Source of the DNA: an uncultured Fibrobacter sp.
Lineage (GTDB): Bacteria > Fibrobacterota > Fibrobacteria > Fibrobacterales > Fibrobacteraceae
Direction of reading: 5' to 3'
Assembly: GCA_946183925.1 (NCBI GenBank)
Contig: CAMHDS010000003.1
Coordinates: forward strand, 1-64,000
Length of the DNA: 64,000 nucleotides
The notes under the pieces are model-generated. The model saw nothing but the letters and a program-made list of their open reading frames with translations, had not been told where the DNA came from and searched no databases. The translations under genes and the position numbers were made by a program. The first letter of the stretch is position 1. Each line of letters starts with the position of its first letter. Of the stretch, positions 43,997-52,328 are shown in pieces.

Positions 43997-45670
43997 ATGA
44001 AACTTGGCAAATACCTGACAGCCATGGCCGTCGCGTCGGTCGTCGCCCTTTTGGGGTGCTCCAACGGCAATTCCGTAGCCGGCAACAGCGCCGAGACGGG
44101 TTCCCCGGAACTCGCCGGTCTCTTTGTGCTGGAAGACGGCAAAACACCTGCCGCCTTTGCCCGCGTCAGGTGCGTCCCGCAAAAGTTTGATGCCACCAGG
44201 GACTCCCTCCCCAAGAACTTCATAACCGAAACGGACTCCAAGGGCCATTACAAATTGGATTCCATACCGGAAGGAATCTACTCCCTGGAAGCCTACCACA
44301 AAGACAGCGGCGAACTGCTGCTGGTGCAGGGCCTGCCCGTCTACGAAGACGACTCGTTGACGGTAAACGACACGCTACATGCCCCCGGCACCGTAAAACT
44401 TATGGCCGACTCCCTCAAGGAAGGGACGAAGGGCGTTGCCACCGTGTTCGGCACCACCATATTGCGCAACGTGACAGTCATCGATGGTGAACTGACCATC
44501 GACAGCCTGCCCGAAGGCGCGCTCACCCTCAGGATCTACCTGGGCGCCGACACGCTGCTTCTCGGGGTAACCCTCCCTGCAGGCGAAACATTGGAAATCG
44601 GCTCCAAAAAGGAAACTCCTCCGCCGGTCACTACCTTCGTGGCGCCGCTTGCCCTCCCCGAGGGCCAGGACACGCTGAACTCCTTCGTCAGCGACATCCC
44701 CCTGGCGCTCCGCCTCACGCCGGACAACAGCGACTTTGACGCCCTGGCAAAAATGACCGCCCAAAATTCCGGCCGCTGGGAAGTGGTGCGCATCTCCCCC
44801 GACGGGAACCGCAGCAAAAAAATCCCCATCGCAAACGCCTATTTCGACACCCTCGCCAAGGAAGCCGCCTTCTGGGTAAGCGTCGACTCGCTGAACGTGC
44901 TGGACTCCCTGGAACTCTCCTTCGACAGCACCATCACTCCCGCCTATGCAAGCGACGTGTTCCCCACCAACCGCTCCTACGCCGTGGTGTGGCATTACGA
45001 CAGCGGCATCTCCCCCGTCGCCGACGCCGCCGAAAAATCCTACTTCGAAGGCGCCGCCAAAAACGCAAGCCTCGTAGACGGCGTCGTGGGCAGCGGCATC
45101 TCGCTAAAATCCGACGGTTACGTCCTGGCAGAAAATTCCGCCGAAAAAGATGCGGACCGAAAACTCAACCTCGTCTTTGATACCGAAGACTACTTCTGCT
45201 TCTCGCTGTGGGTGCAGCTGGAATCCCTGGGCAAGGAACAGACCATCTTCGAAAAGGCCAAGGAATACGCCCTGCGCTACGTTCCCGAAAAAGGATTCGT
45301 GGTGGAAAGTTACCATGTCGCCACGGAAACCCCGGACACCGAAAGCGCCATCGATACCGCAAGTTTTGTCACATCTTGGGCTTCGGGCACAGACGGAATC
45401 GCCGCAGGGAAATGGATTTATGTGGCCTTCAGCCGCCGCGCCGTATCCAACGTCACCTTCTTCGTGAACGCAAACAAGGTAAAGCATTCCACCGAAAATT
45501 CCAACTGGGACGGCGCCCGCGAATCCCTGCAAGACTTCAAGGTCGGCGGCTTTACCGGTAAAATCGACGAACTCATGCTGGGCGGCTGCTTCCGCGACGA
45601 CTCCTGGAGCCGCCTCACCTACCTGAACCAAAAGCCCAGCGGCTACTGGCCTATCCTCACCGGAAGATAA
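43997..45670 (+). CDS. Surface lipoprotein with carboxypeptidase-regulatory-like and LamG-like domains
   Basis: 557 residues from the ATG at 43997, chosen because TATATT (43984-43989) ends 7 bases before it and the lipoprotein signal (MAVASVVALLGC-SN) starts soon after. The N-terminal part has a beta-sandwich like carboxypeptidase regulatory domains (ETDSKGHYKLDSIPEGIYSLEAYHKDSG) plus a second similar repeat (VIDGELTIDSLPEGALTLRIY). The C-terminal 200 residues form a LamG/concanavalin-type lectin fold (FCFSLWVQLESLGKEQTIFEK, KWIYVAFSRRAV, GGFTGKIDELMLGG). Site D implies co-regulation with the pectinases, so it may bind pectic polysaccharide. Confidence 0.8.
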   Translation: MKLGKYLTAMAVASVVALLGCSNGNSVAGNSAETGSPELAGLFVLEDGKTPAAFARVRCVPQKFDATRDSLPKNFITETDSKGHYKLDSIPEGIYSLEAYHKDSGELLLVQGLPVYEDDSLTVNDTLHAPGTVKLMADSLKEGTKGVATVFGTTILRNVTVIDGELTIDSLPEGALTLRIYLGADTLLLGVTLPAGETLEIGSKKETPPPVTTFVAPLALPEGQDTLNSFVSDIPLALRLTPDNSDFDALAKMTAQNSGRWEVVRISPDGNRSKKIPIANAYFDTLAKEAAFWVSVDSLNVLDSLELSFDSTITPAYASDVFPTNRSYAVVWHYDSGISPVADAAEKSYFEGAAKNASLVDGVVGSGISLKSDGYVLAENSAEKDADRKLNLVFDTEDYFCFSLWVQLESLGKEQTIFEKAKEYALRYVPEKGFVVESYHVATETPDTESAIDTASFVTSWASGTDGIAAGKWIYVAFSRRAVSNVTFFVNANKVKHSTENSNWDGARESLQDFKVGGFTGKIDELMLGGCFRDDSWSRLTYLNQKPSGYWPILTGR

Positions 45671-45874
45671 CGCCTCCCAATCGCATTAAAACGCATTAAG
45701 CCTCGATAGCGGCTGGCGGGCCTCGAACGAAATCCCGATACTGAACTGGTTGATAAAGGCTGCCCCTCACTCCAACTGCGGCCCTATCCCGCTGTCACCC
45801 CGGCCTTAGTGCCGGGGCCACCATTCCATACCCGCAACATGCCAAATCCCCCAACACCCCCTATAAATTCTTTA

Positions 45875-46624
45875 TCAATCCACAGAAATCTTTAGCCATT
45901 CTGTAACTTGAGTGGATATAGAGCGAACTTCTTCAATAGAAAGTGTTTCCTTAACATTTGAAAAAAATTTCAGGAAACTATTCTCGTTTAAAATCCAATA
46001 CTTCGAAAAGTCACCTGATGGATTTTCTATATACGCACCAATGATAATGGCGACTTTTTGTATCGGATAAATACGACCGCACAAAGACTCTATTTTCTCT
46101 GAAATAAAACTTGCTTCACCGTCCATCTGATTAATGAGAGTATTGCATTGTCTCCCATTGAACATAAGCCGACCATCTTGGTAAAGGAACTTATATCCCC
46201 TCGTTCTATCGTAATGTTTCGTCTCTATGGTAAATATTCCCCGGGTACTAATAATTAAATGATCCACATTAAAGCAATCACCGCAAATGTCGTGGAAAAT
46301 GCGAACTGAATCGCTGTTCAACTTATTTAGCATTTCACCGACAAGGCGTTCACCTTCCATTCCCTTATAGCAATTACGAATATGCTTAATAAGCCTAAGC
46401 GATTTACGAATGCTATAGATAAGGATAACACATGTAAATACAGAAAAAATGACAGCAAGAATTAGTGAAACTTCAATAACACCAAAATAAAAAAGCCATA
46501 TAAATACTGTTAATACAACAAAAGGAACTAGAAAACCCCAAATAGAAAAATAGTTCTCATAATCGGCATCTATTTTCTTTTGAAGCGATTCGCCCTGTAC
46601 ATGTGTCCGAAACTTCTTTCCCAT
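45875..46624 (-). CDS. Membrane-anchored NERD-domain protein
   Basis: A 249-residue protein. Two TM helices lie near residues 28-75 (FLVPFVVLTVFIWLFYFGVI, LAVIFSVFTCVILIY). A cytoplasmic NERD (nuclease-related) domain follows: GMEGERLVGEML, FHDICGDCFNVDHLIIS, GIFTIETKH with the D...E-x-K core expected of this nuclease-like fold. NERD proteins have a proposed nucleic-acid role that is mostly untested. It lies 6 bases behind the small membrane-protein gene and probably shares its transcript. A/T-rich codon use contrasts with the pectinase island, which suggests acquired DNA. Confidence 0.82.
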   Translation of the reverse strand: MGKKFRTHVQGESLQKKIDADYENYFSIWGFLVPFVVLTVFIWLFYFGVIEVSLILAVIFSVFTCVILIYSIRKSLRLIKHIRNCYKGMEGERLVGEMLNKLNSDSVRIFHDICGDCFNVDHLIISTRGIFTIETKHYDRTRGYKFLYQDGRLMFNGRQCNTLINQMDGEASFISEKIESLCGRIYPIQKVAIIIGAYIENPSGDFSKYWILNENSFLKFFSNVKETLSIEEVRSISTQVTEWLKISVD

Positions 46625-46630
46625 ATGAAC

Positions 46631-47002
46631 CTACTGTCTATGCGTCAACGCAATAATGTTCATTATCAATGCAAACGCAATAAAAGTCATTGATAAGTAT
46701 ATTCCTGAACTTGGAGTAACGGACATCATACCCATTGCATCTGTTGATAAATCCCTGCAAGTAAAATATCCAACCAAAAAGGTAATCCATATATACAGAA
46801 TAGTTATTCCCGCCGACACAATTGCAAACACGGCTTTATTCATAAAACTGAAAACTGCAGCGATAATAGCAAATACAAATATTCCCGCCACCCATGGGGA
46901 GCCATCATAATGAGTTGATTTTGTTTTATATGAAGAATCAACCTCTCTTGCTATTTGGTCTAACGCTCCTACAGAAGAAGATCTTATATCCCCACCCACC
47001 AT
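46631..47002 (-). CDS. Small membrane protein, unknown
   Basis: 123 residues with three or so TM helices (WVAGIFVFAIIAAVFSF, VFAIVSAGITILYIWITFLVGYF, IYLSMTFIAFALIMNIIAL) and a hydrophilic N-terminus (ALDQIAREVDSSYKTKST). No family recognised. It is directly upstream of the NERD gene (6-base gap), so the two probably form a membrane pair. Confidence 0.65.
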   Translation of the reverse strand: MVGGDIRSSSVGALDQIAREVDSSYKTKSTHYDGSPWVAGIFVFAIIAAVFSFMNKAVFAIVSAGITILYIWITFLVGYFTCRDLSTDAMGMMSVTPSSGIYLSMTFIAFALIMNIIALTHRQ

Positions 47003-47075
47003 AATTTCATAGGCATTGAATTCTGCAATGCGTTAATCGGTTATGAATGGCGATTTGACCACCGAAGGGGAACTG

Positions 47076-47093
47076 TGTTTAAAATTTTAAACA
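47076..47093. promoter_or_regulatory. Perfect 18-bp palindrome, candidate operator of the GNAT module
   Basis: TGTTTAAAATTTTAAACA. It lies 81 bases before the GNAT start, where an autoregulatory operator of a toxin-antitoxin-like pair would be expected. Confidence 0.45.
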
Positions 47094-47168
47094 AAGGGCG
47101 TCCTTTCAACACGAAAGTTCTACATCGCCCTTAAAAGCCGCCTTTTTATGCTTGTAGGCGGCAAGGAG
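47094..47168 (+). promoter_or_regulatory. Structured leader ending in the ribosome site of the GNAT gene
   Basis: Two inverted repeats: AAGGGCG (47094) with CGCCCTT (47126), and GCCGCCT (47137) with AGGCGGC (47156). The second stem ends exactly at AAGGAG (47163-47168), 6 bases before ATG 47175, so folding could gate translation. Confidence 0.5.
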
Positions 47169-47174
47169 TAAAAG

Positions 47175-47733
47175 ATGAATAATGTGCTGAATAGCGGCTG
47201 TGTTGACATTTGGCTGGATGAAATCGTCCCCTGCCTCAAGGACACTGAAACCGGAGAAATCAAAGAGACCGTAGTGTTCAAAATTGAGAGCCGTTCATTT
47301 TTAAAAAAATTCACTGAAAACAATGGTTGGGGAATCAACTGGATTGATGTCCCTAACGATGTTGAAGTGTATGCTCTCGCCCTAAAAGAAAACAATGAAA
47401 TCCAGGGACTTGTGGGCGTGAAAAAAAAACACAAGCGTAAAAGCTGCATATTTGCATTGGGGGTGTACCGCCCCCCAAAATAATAAGCATACATTCGGAA
47501 GCCAAAAATATAGTGGCGTGGGCGGTCATCTTTTTGCAATCGCTGTGGATAGATCCATGCAATGGGGATATGACGGCGTTATTTTCGGTTTTGCACTTAA
47601 CAAAGAACTGTTAAATCACTATATTGAAGTGTTAGGATGCTCCCATATTGGAGCTCTTCATCCTTACCATTTTATGTTAGGGATAGCCGCAGCAAAAAGG
47701 TTATTGGAGACGTACACCTATGAATGGAACTAA
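47175..47733 (+). pseudogene. GNAT-type acetyltransferase gene, frame-shifted at an A9 run
   Basis: The frame from ATG 47175 (MNNVLNSGCVDIWLDE...) stops at 47484, but the +1 frame continues the same protein: reading A8 instead of A9 at 47421-47429 gives GVKKNTSVKAAYLHWGCTAP, then NNKHTFGSQKYSGVGGHLFAIA to the stop at 47733. The second half has the GNAT-like GVGGHLFAIAVDRS acetyl-CoA loop and GCSHIGALHPYHFMLG. The full product would be about 185 residues. Either the gene is broken, it is phase-variable or slip-corrected, or the extra A is a sequencing error. The 3' end overlaps the next gene by 14 bases, typical of paired genes. Confidence 0.75.
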
Positions 47734-47908
47734 CGTAACAGAAGATGTTCTGGCTGATATACGAATTCCATTTTCGACTGTACCCAACCCGTACAAGGAT
47801 GCTCCTCCTTGCAAATTAAACCTGTTGGAATTGGCCAGATATGCTCAACGCGTCGGTAAAAAGATCGACGAGTTGACCGCCGAAGAAATCCTGCAGTTCA
47901 AGCTGTAG
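47720..47908 (+). CDS. Small partner protein of the GNAT gene (antitoxin-like)
   Basis: 62 residues, overlapping the GNAT frame by 14 bases. The C-terminal half (LNLLELARYAQRVGKKIDELTAEEILQF) is a strongly predicted helix pair and recurs, as far as I remember, behind GNAT genes of this type in other gut bacteria. The size, overlap and order resemble a toxin-antitoxin-like pair, but no such activity is known to me. Confidence 0.65.
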   Translation: MNGTNVTEDVLADIRIPFSTVPNPYKDAPPCKLNLLELARYAQRVGKKIDELTAEEILQFKL

Positions 47909-47916
47909 TCAGCGCC

Positions 47917-48190
47917 CTACTCGAACTTGACTTCGGTATCTTTTTTCTTGGGGCGGACCACGACGGTTTCGGCAAGCTTGTCGTGCCACGCCTGCTTCTT
48001 GGGGTCAAATGCCACCCAGATGTATCCGAGGCATAGCGGGATTGCCGATAAGATGTAAGCGAAGTATCGCCCGATGCACTGCCCCACAGACGGAACCCCG
48101 CCCGTTTTGGCATCCACGACCTTGGCACGTATTGCCATTTTCCCCGGAGTCGCCTGCTTATAACGCCAAAACAGGATAACTGCGACTAGA
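47917..48190 (-). pseudogene. RDD-family membrane protein, 5'-truncated
   Basis: The minus-strand frame FPLVAVILFWRYKQATPGKM, then AIRAKVVDAKTGG, YILSAIPLCLGYIWVAFDP and KKQAWHDKLAETVVVR is the second half of an RDD domain (the ATPGKM and QAWHDKLA motifs are diagnostic). The first TM helix and the Arg-Asp start are missing: the frame opens right after a stop that belongs to the upp fragment. A GTG/ATG near 48138 could still give a 73-residue product. Confidence 0.7.
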
Positions 48191-48201
48191 GGGAATATTA
48201 T

Positions 48202-48272
48202 TTACCTTGTTCCGAATATCCTGTCGCCGGCATCGCCGAGGCCCGGGCAAATGTAGGCGTCTTCTGGCGCCC
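48202..48272 (-). pseudogene. upp: 3' end of uracil phosphoribosyltransferase (upp fragment)
   Basis: The minus-strand frame ending at TAA 48202-48204 reads PEDAYICPGLGDAGDRIFGT plus R: the uracil-binding GDAGDR(I/L)FGT end of Upp enzymes. Only about 22 codons remain; they are joined to the outer-membrane-protein fragment through a stretch (48255-48272) that reads sensibly in both frames. Confidence 0.75.
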
Positions 48273-48536
48273 GGAACCGACAACCGTTCCGTCCTTGAGC
48301 TGTTCCACCACAACAACGATAGAAGAGCCCATGGTGCTGAGGGTGGTACGAATCTGGATATCTGCCGAAGATTCCACCGGGGTGTTGCCCGTCTGGGCCA
48401 CGGCAGAACGCAAGATAGACATGACCACCTAGGGGGCGTCGGTAGAAAATTCCGCACCGGAGGGCTCAAGAACCTGAACATTCTCGGCAAGGGCCATGGC
48501 GGCTACCGACAGGAGCAGTGCGAAAAATTTTTTCAT
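48260..48536 (-). pseudogene. 5' fragment of an outer-membrane protein, copy of the gene at 20331-21335
   Basis: Translates as a signal peptide MKKFFALLLSVAAMALA followed by the same sequence as the intact paralog up to SGRQKTPT, with one nonsense codon (TAG for the Gln codon of PQVVMS, near 48431). It then enters the upp fragment out of frame. The promoter-like TATATT (near 48560) and AGAGG ribosome site remain. Confidence 0.8.
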
Positions 48537-48562
48537 AGCTATACCTCTATTCGGAGAAATAT

Positions 48563-48590
48563 AAAAAAGCCCCGACGCGATGGCCGGGAC
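48563..48590 (-). terminator. Probable terminator of the GH74 gene
   Basis: On the minus strand TCCCGGCC...GTCGGGG then CTTTTTTA. The stem is imperfect but the U-tract is clear. Confidence 0.55.
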
Positions 48591-48635
48591 ACTAAAAAAT
48601 AGATAAGGCTAAAATGGACTTCAGGTAAACGAACG

Positions 48636-51473
48636 CTATTTCGCGATAATTACGCGATTGGCGAAAAGTACTTTCTTGCCGTCATCAACCTGCACAAAGT
48701 AAATGCCCTTGGAGCGAACCAGTTCCCGCAATGGCACCGAGACAGAATGGCTGTAATGGCGGCCAAGGAGTTTCCTACCCGTCATGTCAAATACGTTAAC
48801 GCGAGCGGATTTTCCGTCAAGCCGAAGTTCAAGATTTCCGTGTGCATAAATCACCGAGGACATGGCTCCCGCCTTGGCTGACGAAGCAATCCCAGTCTTA
48901 CCTTCGGAACTGGAGGTTCCCATTTTCCAGTCACTGGGGACACGCACCGCTATGCCGCGGCCCGCCGTACTCATATATACCACGCCGTATGTATTCATGT
49001 CGCCCATCACGAATTCCCCGTTTGCGAGTCCTCCATATTCATGACCGTCATCGTTCACACGATTCCATGTTTTACCCTTGTCATCTGAGCCGAAAACCCC
49101 GAGCACGCCGTCAACTATGCCGAAAGCATAAATCGCAGGATACTCCTTTCCCGTTTTCGAGACGCCATAACCGACAGCCTCGCAATAGCCCATGCCAGAT
49201 ACATCGCTCCAAGTATTGCCCCCATCTGTCGAATGCTTGAGTGCCCCGCTTTTCGGATTTCCCTTGTCATCTCGGACTGCGACGGGAAGCCATAATTCAC
49301 CTTCATAGCCGGGAATTGCACGGAACTTCTTGTCGTAGCTTGGCCCCGGTTCGCTCACCTTTGCAAAAGTGGCTCCCTGGTCCATACTCTTGTAGAAAAC
49401 TCCCGTGACGTGGTTGTAGGCGTAGAACACATTCGGATTTTTTGCATCGCCAACCACAAAGGAGGAATTATCAATACCCGACACCTTCGTCCATGCGGAG
49501 TTCGCCTTACGGTATACCGCCGCACCGTCATTTCCCGGGACCCAGAGTGTCACCGCCCCATCGGCGGAAATTGCTGCCGTGCCACCTTTCAGCGACTCGT
49601 CCAAACTACCGTAGGTATCCACCGTCCATGTCTTTCCGCTATCCGTCGAGAACTGTACCGGATCGATAGGCACCGTATTGTAGGTATCCTCGTAACTGCG
49701 CGTATCCGTCACCTTTACAAGCTTGCCAGACATGGGAGCGTAGGCCAGACCCCAGGTGGAGCCCAGGGAAACGTTCTTGCCGCTCACATTCGTCTGGTGC
49801 CTGTGGGAGGGATACTTTGTAATGTCTTCGTGGACAAAACCGTCATAATCGGCAATTACCGTCACCAGGGGTCCCCCCGGAATACTCACCACCTCGTAGG
49901 GAACTGTTTCCTCTATGCCCTGTGCCGAGAATTTCCAGACCTGTCCCTGCACCGCCTCATCGCTTGAATAGTAATAGTCGGTCTCCTCGTCGTAGGTCCC
50001 TGCCGGAATCACCTCGTAGTCGCTCATATTCTCCGTACGGAAAATGCCGTTACCCGAACTCACGAAAACACGGTCATGGTTAAACGGATCCATCGCCACA
50101 CTTCCAGACCAATGGATCGATCCGTTGTGCATCCAGCCTACACCGTTTTCATCCATCATCTTGACCGTCGGGTAATACCCGCCCTCCATCCAGTAATACT
50201 TGAAACTCGCCACCCAAGTTGCGCCACCATCGGTCGTATGGTAGATATTGCTCCCCCACTGGTCGCTCCAGGTGCCCTTGCCGTCATCGGTTTCCGAATA
50301 CCAGAACTGGGGGCCGCGATAGCCTTCGGTAGTCACAATCATTTCATTAGGATCACTGGGGTTGATGGCGATGCCACCATAGGGCGCCAGGTACTCGTAA
50401 TTTTCATAATCGGAATAGTCGGTCATATCGTACTTGGATGTACCTGTCGCCCCTTCGTCGATGTAATCTTCTGGAGAAATGTCGCTCCAGGTACCCGATT
50501 TTACATCGTACTTGAGGACCGCACCGCGACCGAAGCCATCCCAAATGGGACCCCAGCCTTCATCCCATCCCATAGAATGCGGGCCTGCACCATCAGCAAA
50601 GGTGACCGCTATAAACGAACCGTCCTTGGCTACAACTGCACGCTGCGGCATCAGGCGGACAATTCCCTTTCCCGCCGTCGAGCGAAGTGAATCGGGAATC
50701 GGCAGCGGTTTCCAGGAGGCACCCCCGTCAATTGAAGTGAACACGTTTTCGAAGGTCCCCCTGGCAGTAGTCCCTTCGCGAAGGAATCCGGCATATAGCA
50801 CTTTGGAATTTCCAGGGGCGTATTGAACGAAGCTGAACCCGGAGCCGTTCCATGTCGTATCACTCCCCGCCGCATTGGTCCAGGCATCTACATGGCTCCA
50901 GCTTGTACCATTGTCCGTAGATTTCCACAGGCCCTTATTTCTGGAACCGTAAAACATAACCTTGGAATCATTCGGGTCAACTGCCAGGGCTTCGCCATTG
51001 CCGCGTCCCATTCCATTGCCATGCATGCCAAAACGCGTCACCTTGCCACCCTTGGTGCCATCCTCGTCCCAAGTGTAAAGGACTTCCCAGCTCTCGCCGT
51101 AATCCGAGGAACGTAAAAAAGCACTACGGCCACTGCTGAAATAGCTGGTCCCCGCCATCAAGTAAACAGTCCCCTTGGTCTTTGGGTCAACCGCCAAGGC
51201 CTCGACACCGAGCAGTCCCAGTTCCGAAAAGTCAACCCAGTCCATCATGGAGACCCAGCGGGATTCCGTATCGTCCCAGCGGTATGCCCCGCCTACATCG
51301 GTACGAGCATAAAAAACGCCCTTTTCAACATTTGAAGCGATGACAGCAGAAACAAAGCCGCCTCCGCCCATGCTCACGTTGCTCCAGTTGAATTCCGCTG
51401 ATTTTTCAGCGGCGAGCGAACCCATAACCATGCAGAGACACAGCCCTGCCACACAAGATAATCTCTTTTCCAT
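48636..51473 (-). CDS. GH74 xyloglucanase with C-terminal sorting module
   Basis: 945 residues from the ATG at 51473 (GGGAG before it; the signal peptide MEKRLSCVAGLCLCMVMGSLA starts here; the 51584 start is rejected). Two seven-bladed propellers of GH74: FNWSNVSMGGGGFVSAVIAS and GVFYARTDVGGAYRWDD, with many BNR-like blades (SSDYGESWEVL, STDNGTSWSHVD, SIDGGASWKPL, STDGGNTWSDV). The catalytic Asp pair should be the Asp in ARTDVGGAYRW and one in the second domain. It cuts the xyloglucan backbone. It ends with VFDMTGRKLL...GIYFVQV. Single gene with its own terminator. Confidence 0.92.
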   Translation of the reverse strand: MEKRLSCVAGLCLCMVMGSLAAEKSAEFNWSNVSMGGGGFVSAVIASNVEKGVFYARTDVGGAYRWDDTESRWVSMMDWVDFSELGLLGVEALAVDPKTKGTVYLMAGTSYFSSGRSAFLRSSDYGESWEVLYTWDEDGTKGGKVTRFGMHGNGMGRGNGEALAVDPNDSKVMFYGSRNKGLWKSTDNGTSWSHVDAWTNAAGSDTTWNGSGFSFVQYAPGNSKVLYAGFLREGTTARGTFENVFTSIDGGASWKPLPIPDSLRSTAGKGIVRLMPQRAVVAKDGSFIAVTFADGAGPHSMGWDEGWGPIWDGFGRGAVLKYDVKSGTWSDISPEDYIDEGATGTSKYDMTDYSDYENYEYLAPYGGIAINPSDPNEMIVTTEGYRGPQFWYSETDDGKGTWSDQWGSNIYHTTDGGATWVASFKYYWMEGGYYPTVKMMDENGVGWMHNGSIHWSGSVAMDPFNHDRVFVSSGNGIFRTENMSDYEVIPAGTYDEETDYYYSSDEAVQGQVWKFSAQGIEETVPYEVVSIPGGPLVTVIADYDGFVHEDITKYPSHRHQTNVSGKNVSLGSTWGLAYAPMSGKLVKVTDTRSYEDTYNTVPIDPVQFSTDSGKTWTVDTYGSLDESLKGGTAAISADGAVTLWVPGNDGAAVYRKANSAWTKVSGIDNSSFVVGDAKNPNVFYAYNHVTGVFYKSMDQGATFAKVSEPGPSYDKKFRAIPGYEGELWLPVAVRDDKGNPKSGALKHSTDGGNTWSDVSGMGYCEAVGYGVSKTGKEYPAIYAFGIVDGVLGVFGSDDKGKTWNRVNDDGHEYGGLANGEFVMGDMNTYGVVYMSTAGRGIAVRVPSDWKMGTSSSEGKTGIASSAKAGAMSSVIYAHGNLELRLDGKSARVNVFDMTGRKLLGRHYSHSVSVPLRELVRSKGIYFVQVDDGKKVLFANRVIIAK

Positions 51474-51766
51474 GCAACTCCCTTTTCCCCACCAACAAGA
51501 TAATATTTTTTTGGGGACCGCCAACCCCCGTTTCTCCAGATATGCCACTTTTGCTATCACAAAGCCCCCCTTTCTGGCCAGCATAAAGCTCTTGTCATCT
51601 CGTTAGCAATACTTTCCCGATTGATACTACTAAATGAATAATTTCTTTGCTTTTAATCAATTATTCTTATATATAAACTAAAATTGCGGTAAAACACGCA
51701 CATTCATGAAAAACGGCGCACCTGACCGGAACACTAAAAAAGCAGGGGTATGGTTGGACAGGCCCG

Positions 51767-52192
51767 TTAGCGACGTAAGCCGGCTGCCTTAAACACCGCC
51801 TCGTTCTGCGGGTTGGGGAGCGCAACCTTGGTAATCCAGTTGAATTCGGCGATGCCGGCAAGACCTACGCGGGCGCAAAGCTGGTCGCGGGCCACGTTGT
51901 AGGCATTCAGAATCTGGACCTTCTCGGAATCTTCGGCCTTGTCGATCTTTTCGGACCAGGTAACGCCCAGTTCCACCAGGGCGGCGCTGGCCTTGACATA
52001 CTGCTTGGCCTTGGTTTCGTCGATGACAGGGCTGCTAGGAGACTGGAATTCATCCACCTTGACGATGGGAGCCGACTTTTCGGCGGCCACCTTGGCCTGA
52101 ATGACTTCGGGAGTCACCTTTTCTTCTTGGTTACAGGCAACAAAAAAAGAGGCGGTAGCCAGAATTAAAATCGCTAGAATTTTTTTCGACAT
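51767..52192 (-). CDS. Small lipoprotein, unknown
   Basis: 141 residues: lipobox signal (ILATASFFVAC-NQ), then an Ala/Lys/Glu-rich helical chain (ETKAKQYVKASAALVELGVTW). No family recognised. AGAGG precedes the ATG and lies only about 10 bases after the tRNA 3' end, so the lipoprotein is probably made from the processed tRNA transcript. The 293 bases between its stop and GH74 (51474-51766) contain A/T-rich promoter-like DNA for GH74 and nothing else I recognise. Confidence 0.75.
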   Translation of the reverse strand: MSKKILAILILATASFFVACNQEEKVTPEVIQAKVAAEKSAPIVKVDEFQSPSSPVIDETKAKQYVKASAALVELGVTWSEKIDKAEDSEKVQILNAYNVARDQLCARVGLAGIAEFNWITKVALPNPQNEAVFKAAGLRR

Positions 52193-52213
52193 ACGCGCCT
52201 CTTTTTTTTGTAA

Positions 52214-52285
52214 TAGCGGTTCAGGGATTTGAACCCCGGACCAATGGATTATGATTCCAGTGCTCTACCGCTGAGCTAAACCGCC
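52214..52285 (-). tRNA. tRNA with CAT anticodon (elongator Met or Ile2)
   Basis: A 72-base cloverleaf on the minus strand: acceptor GGCGGTT/AACCGCT, D stem GCTC/GAGC, anticodon stem CTGGA/TCCAT with loop ATCATAA (anticodon CAT, T33 before it), T arm CGGGG-TTCAAAT-CCCTG. CCA is not encoded. C27 and U43 do not pair. It lacks the three G-C pairs of initiator tRNA, so it is the elongator Met tRNA or a lysidine-type Ile2 tRNA. Confidence 0.92.
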
Positions 52286-52328
52286 ATTTTGAACCAAATT
52301 TAGAAAGAAATAATAAAAATTCAAGGCA

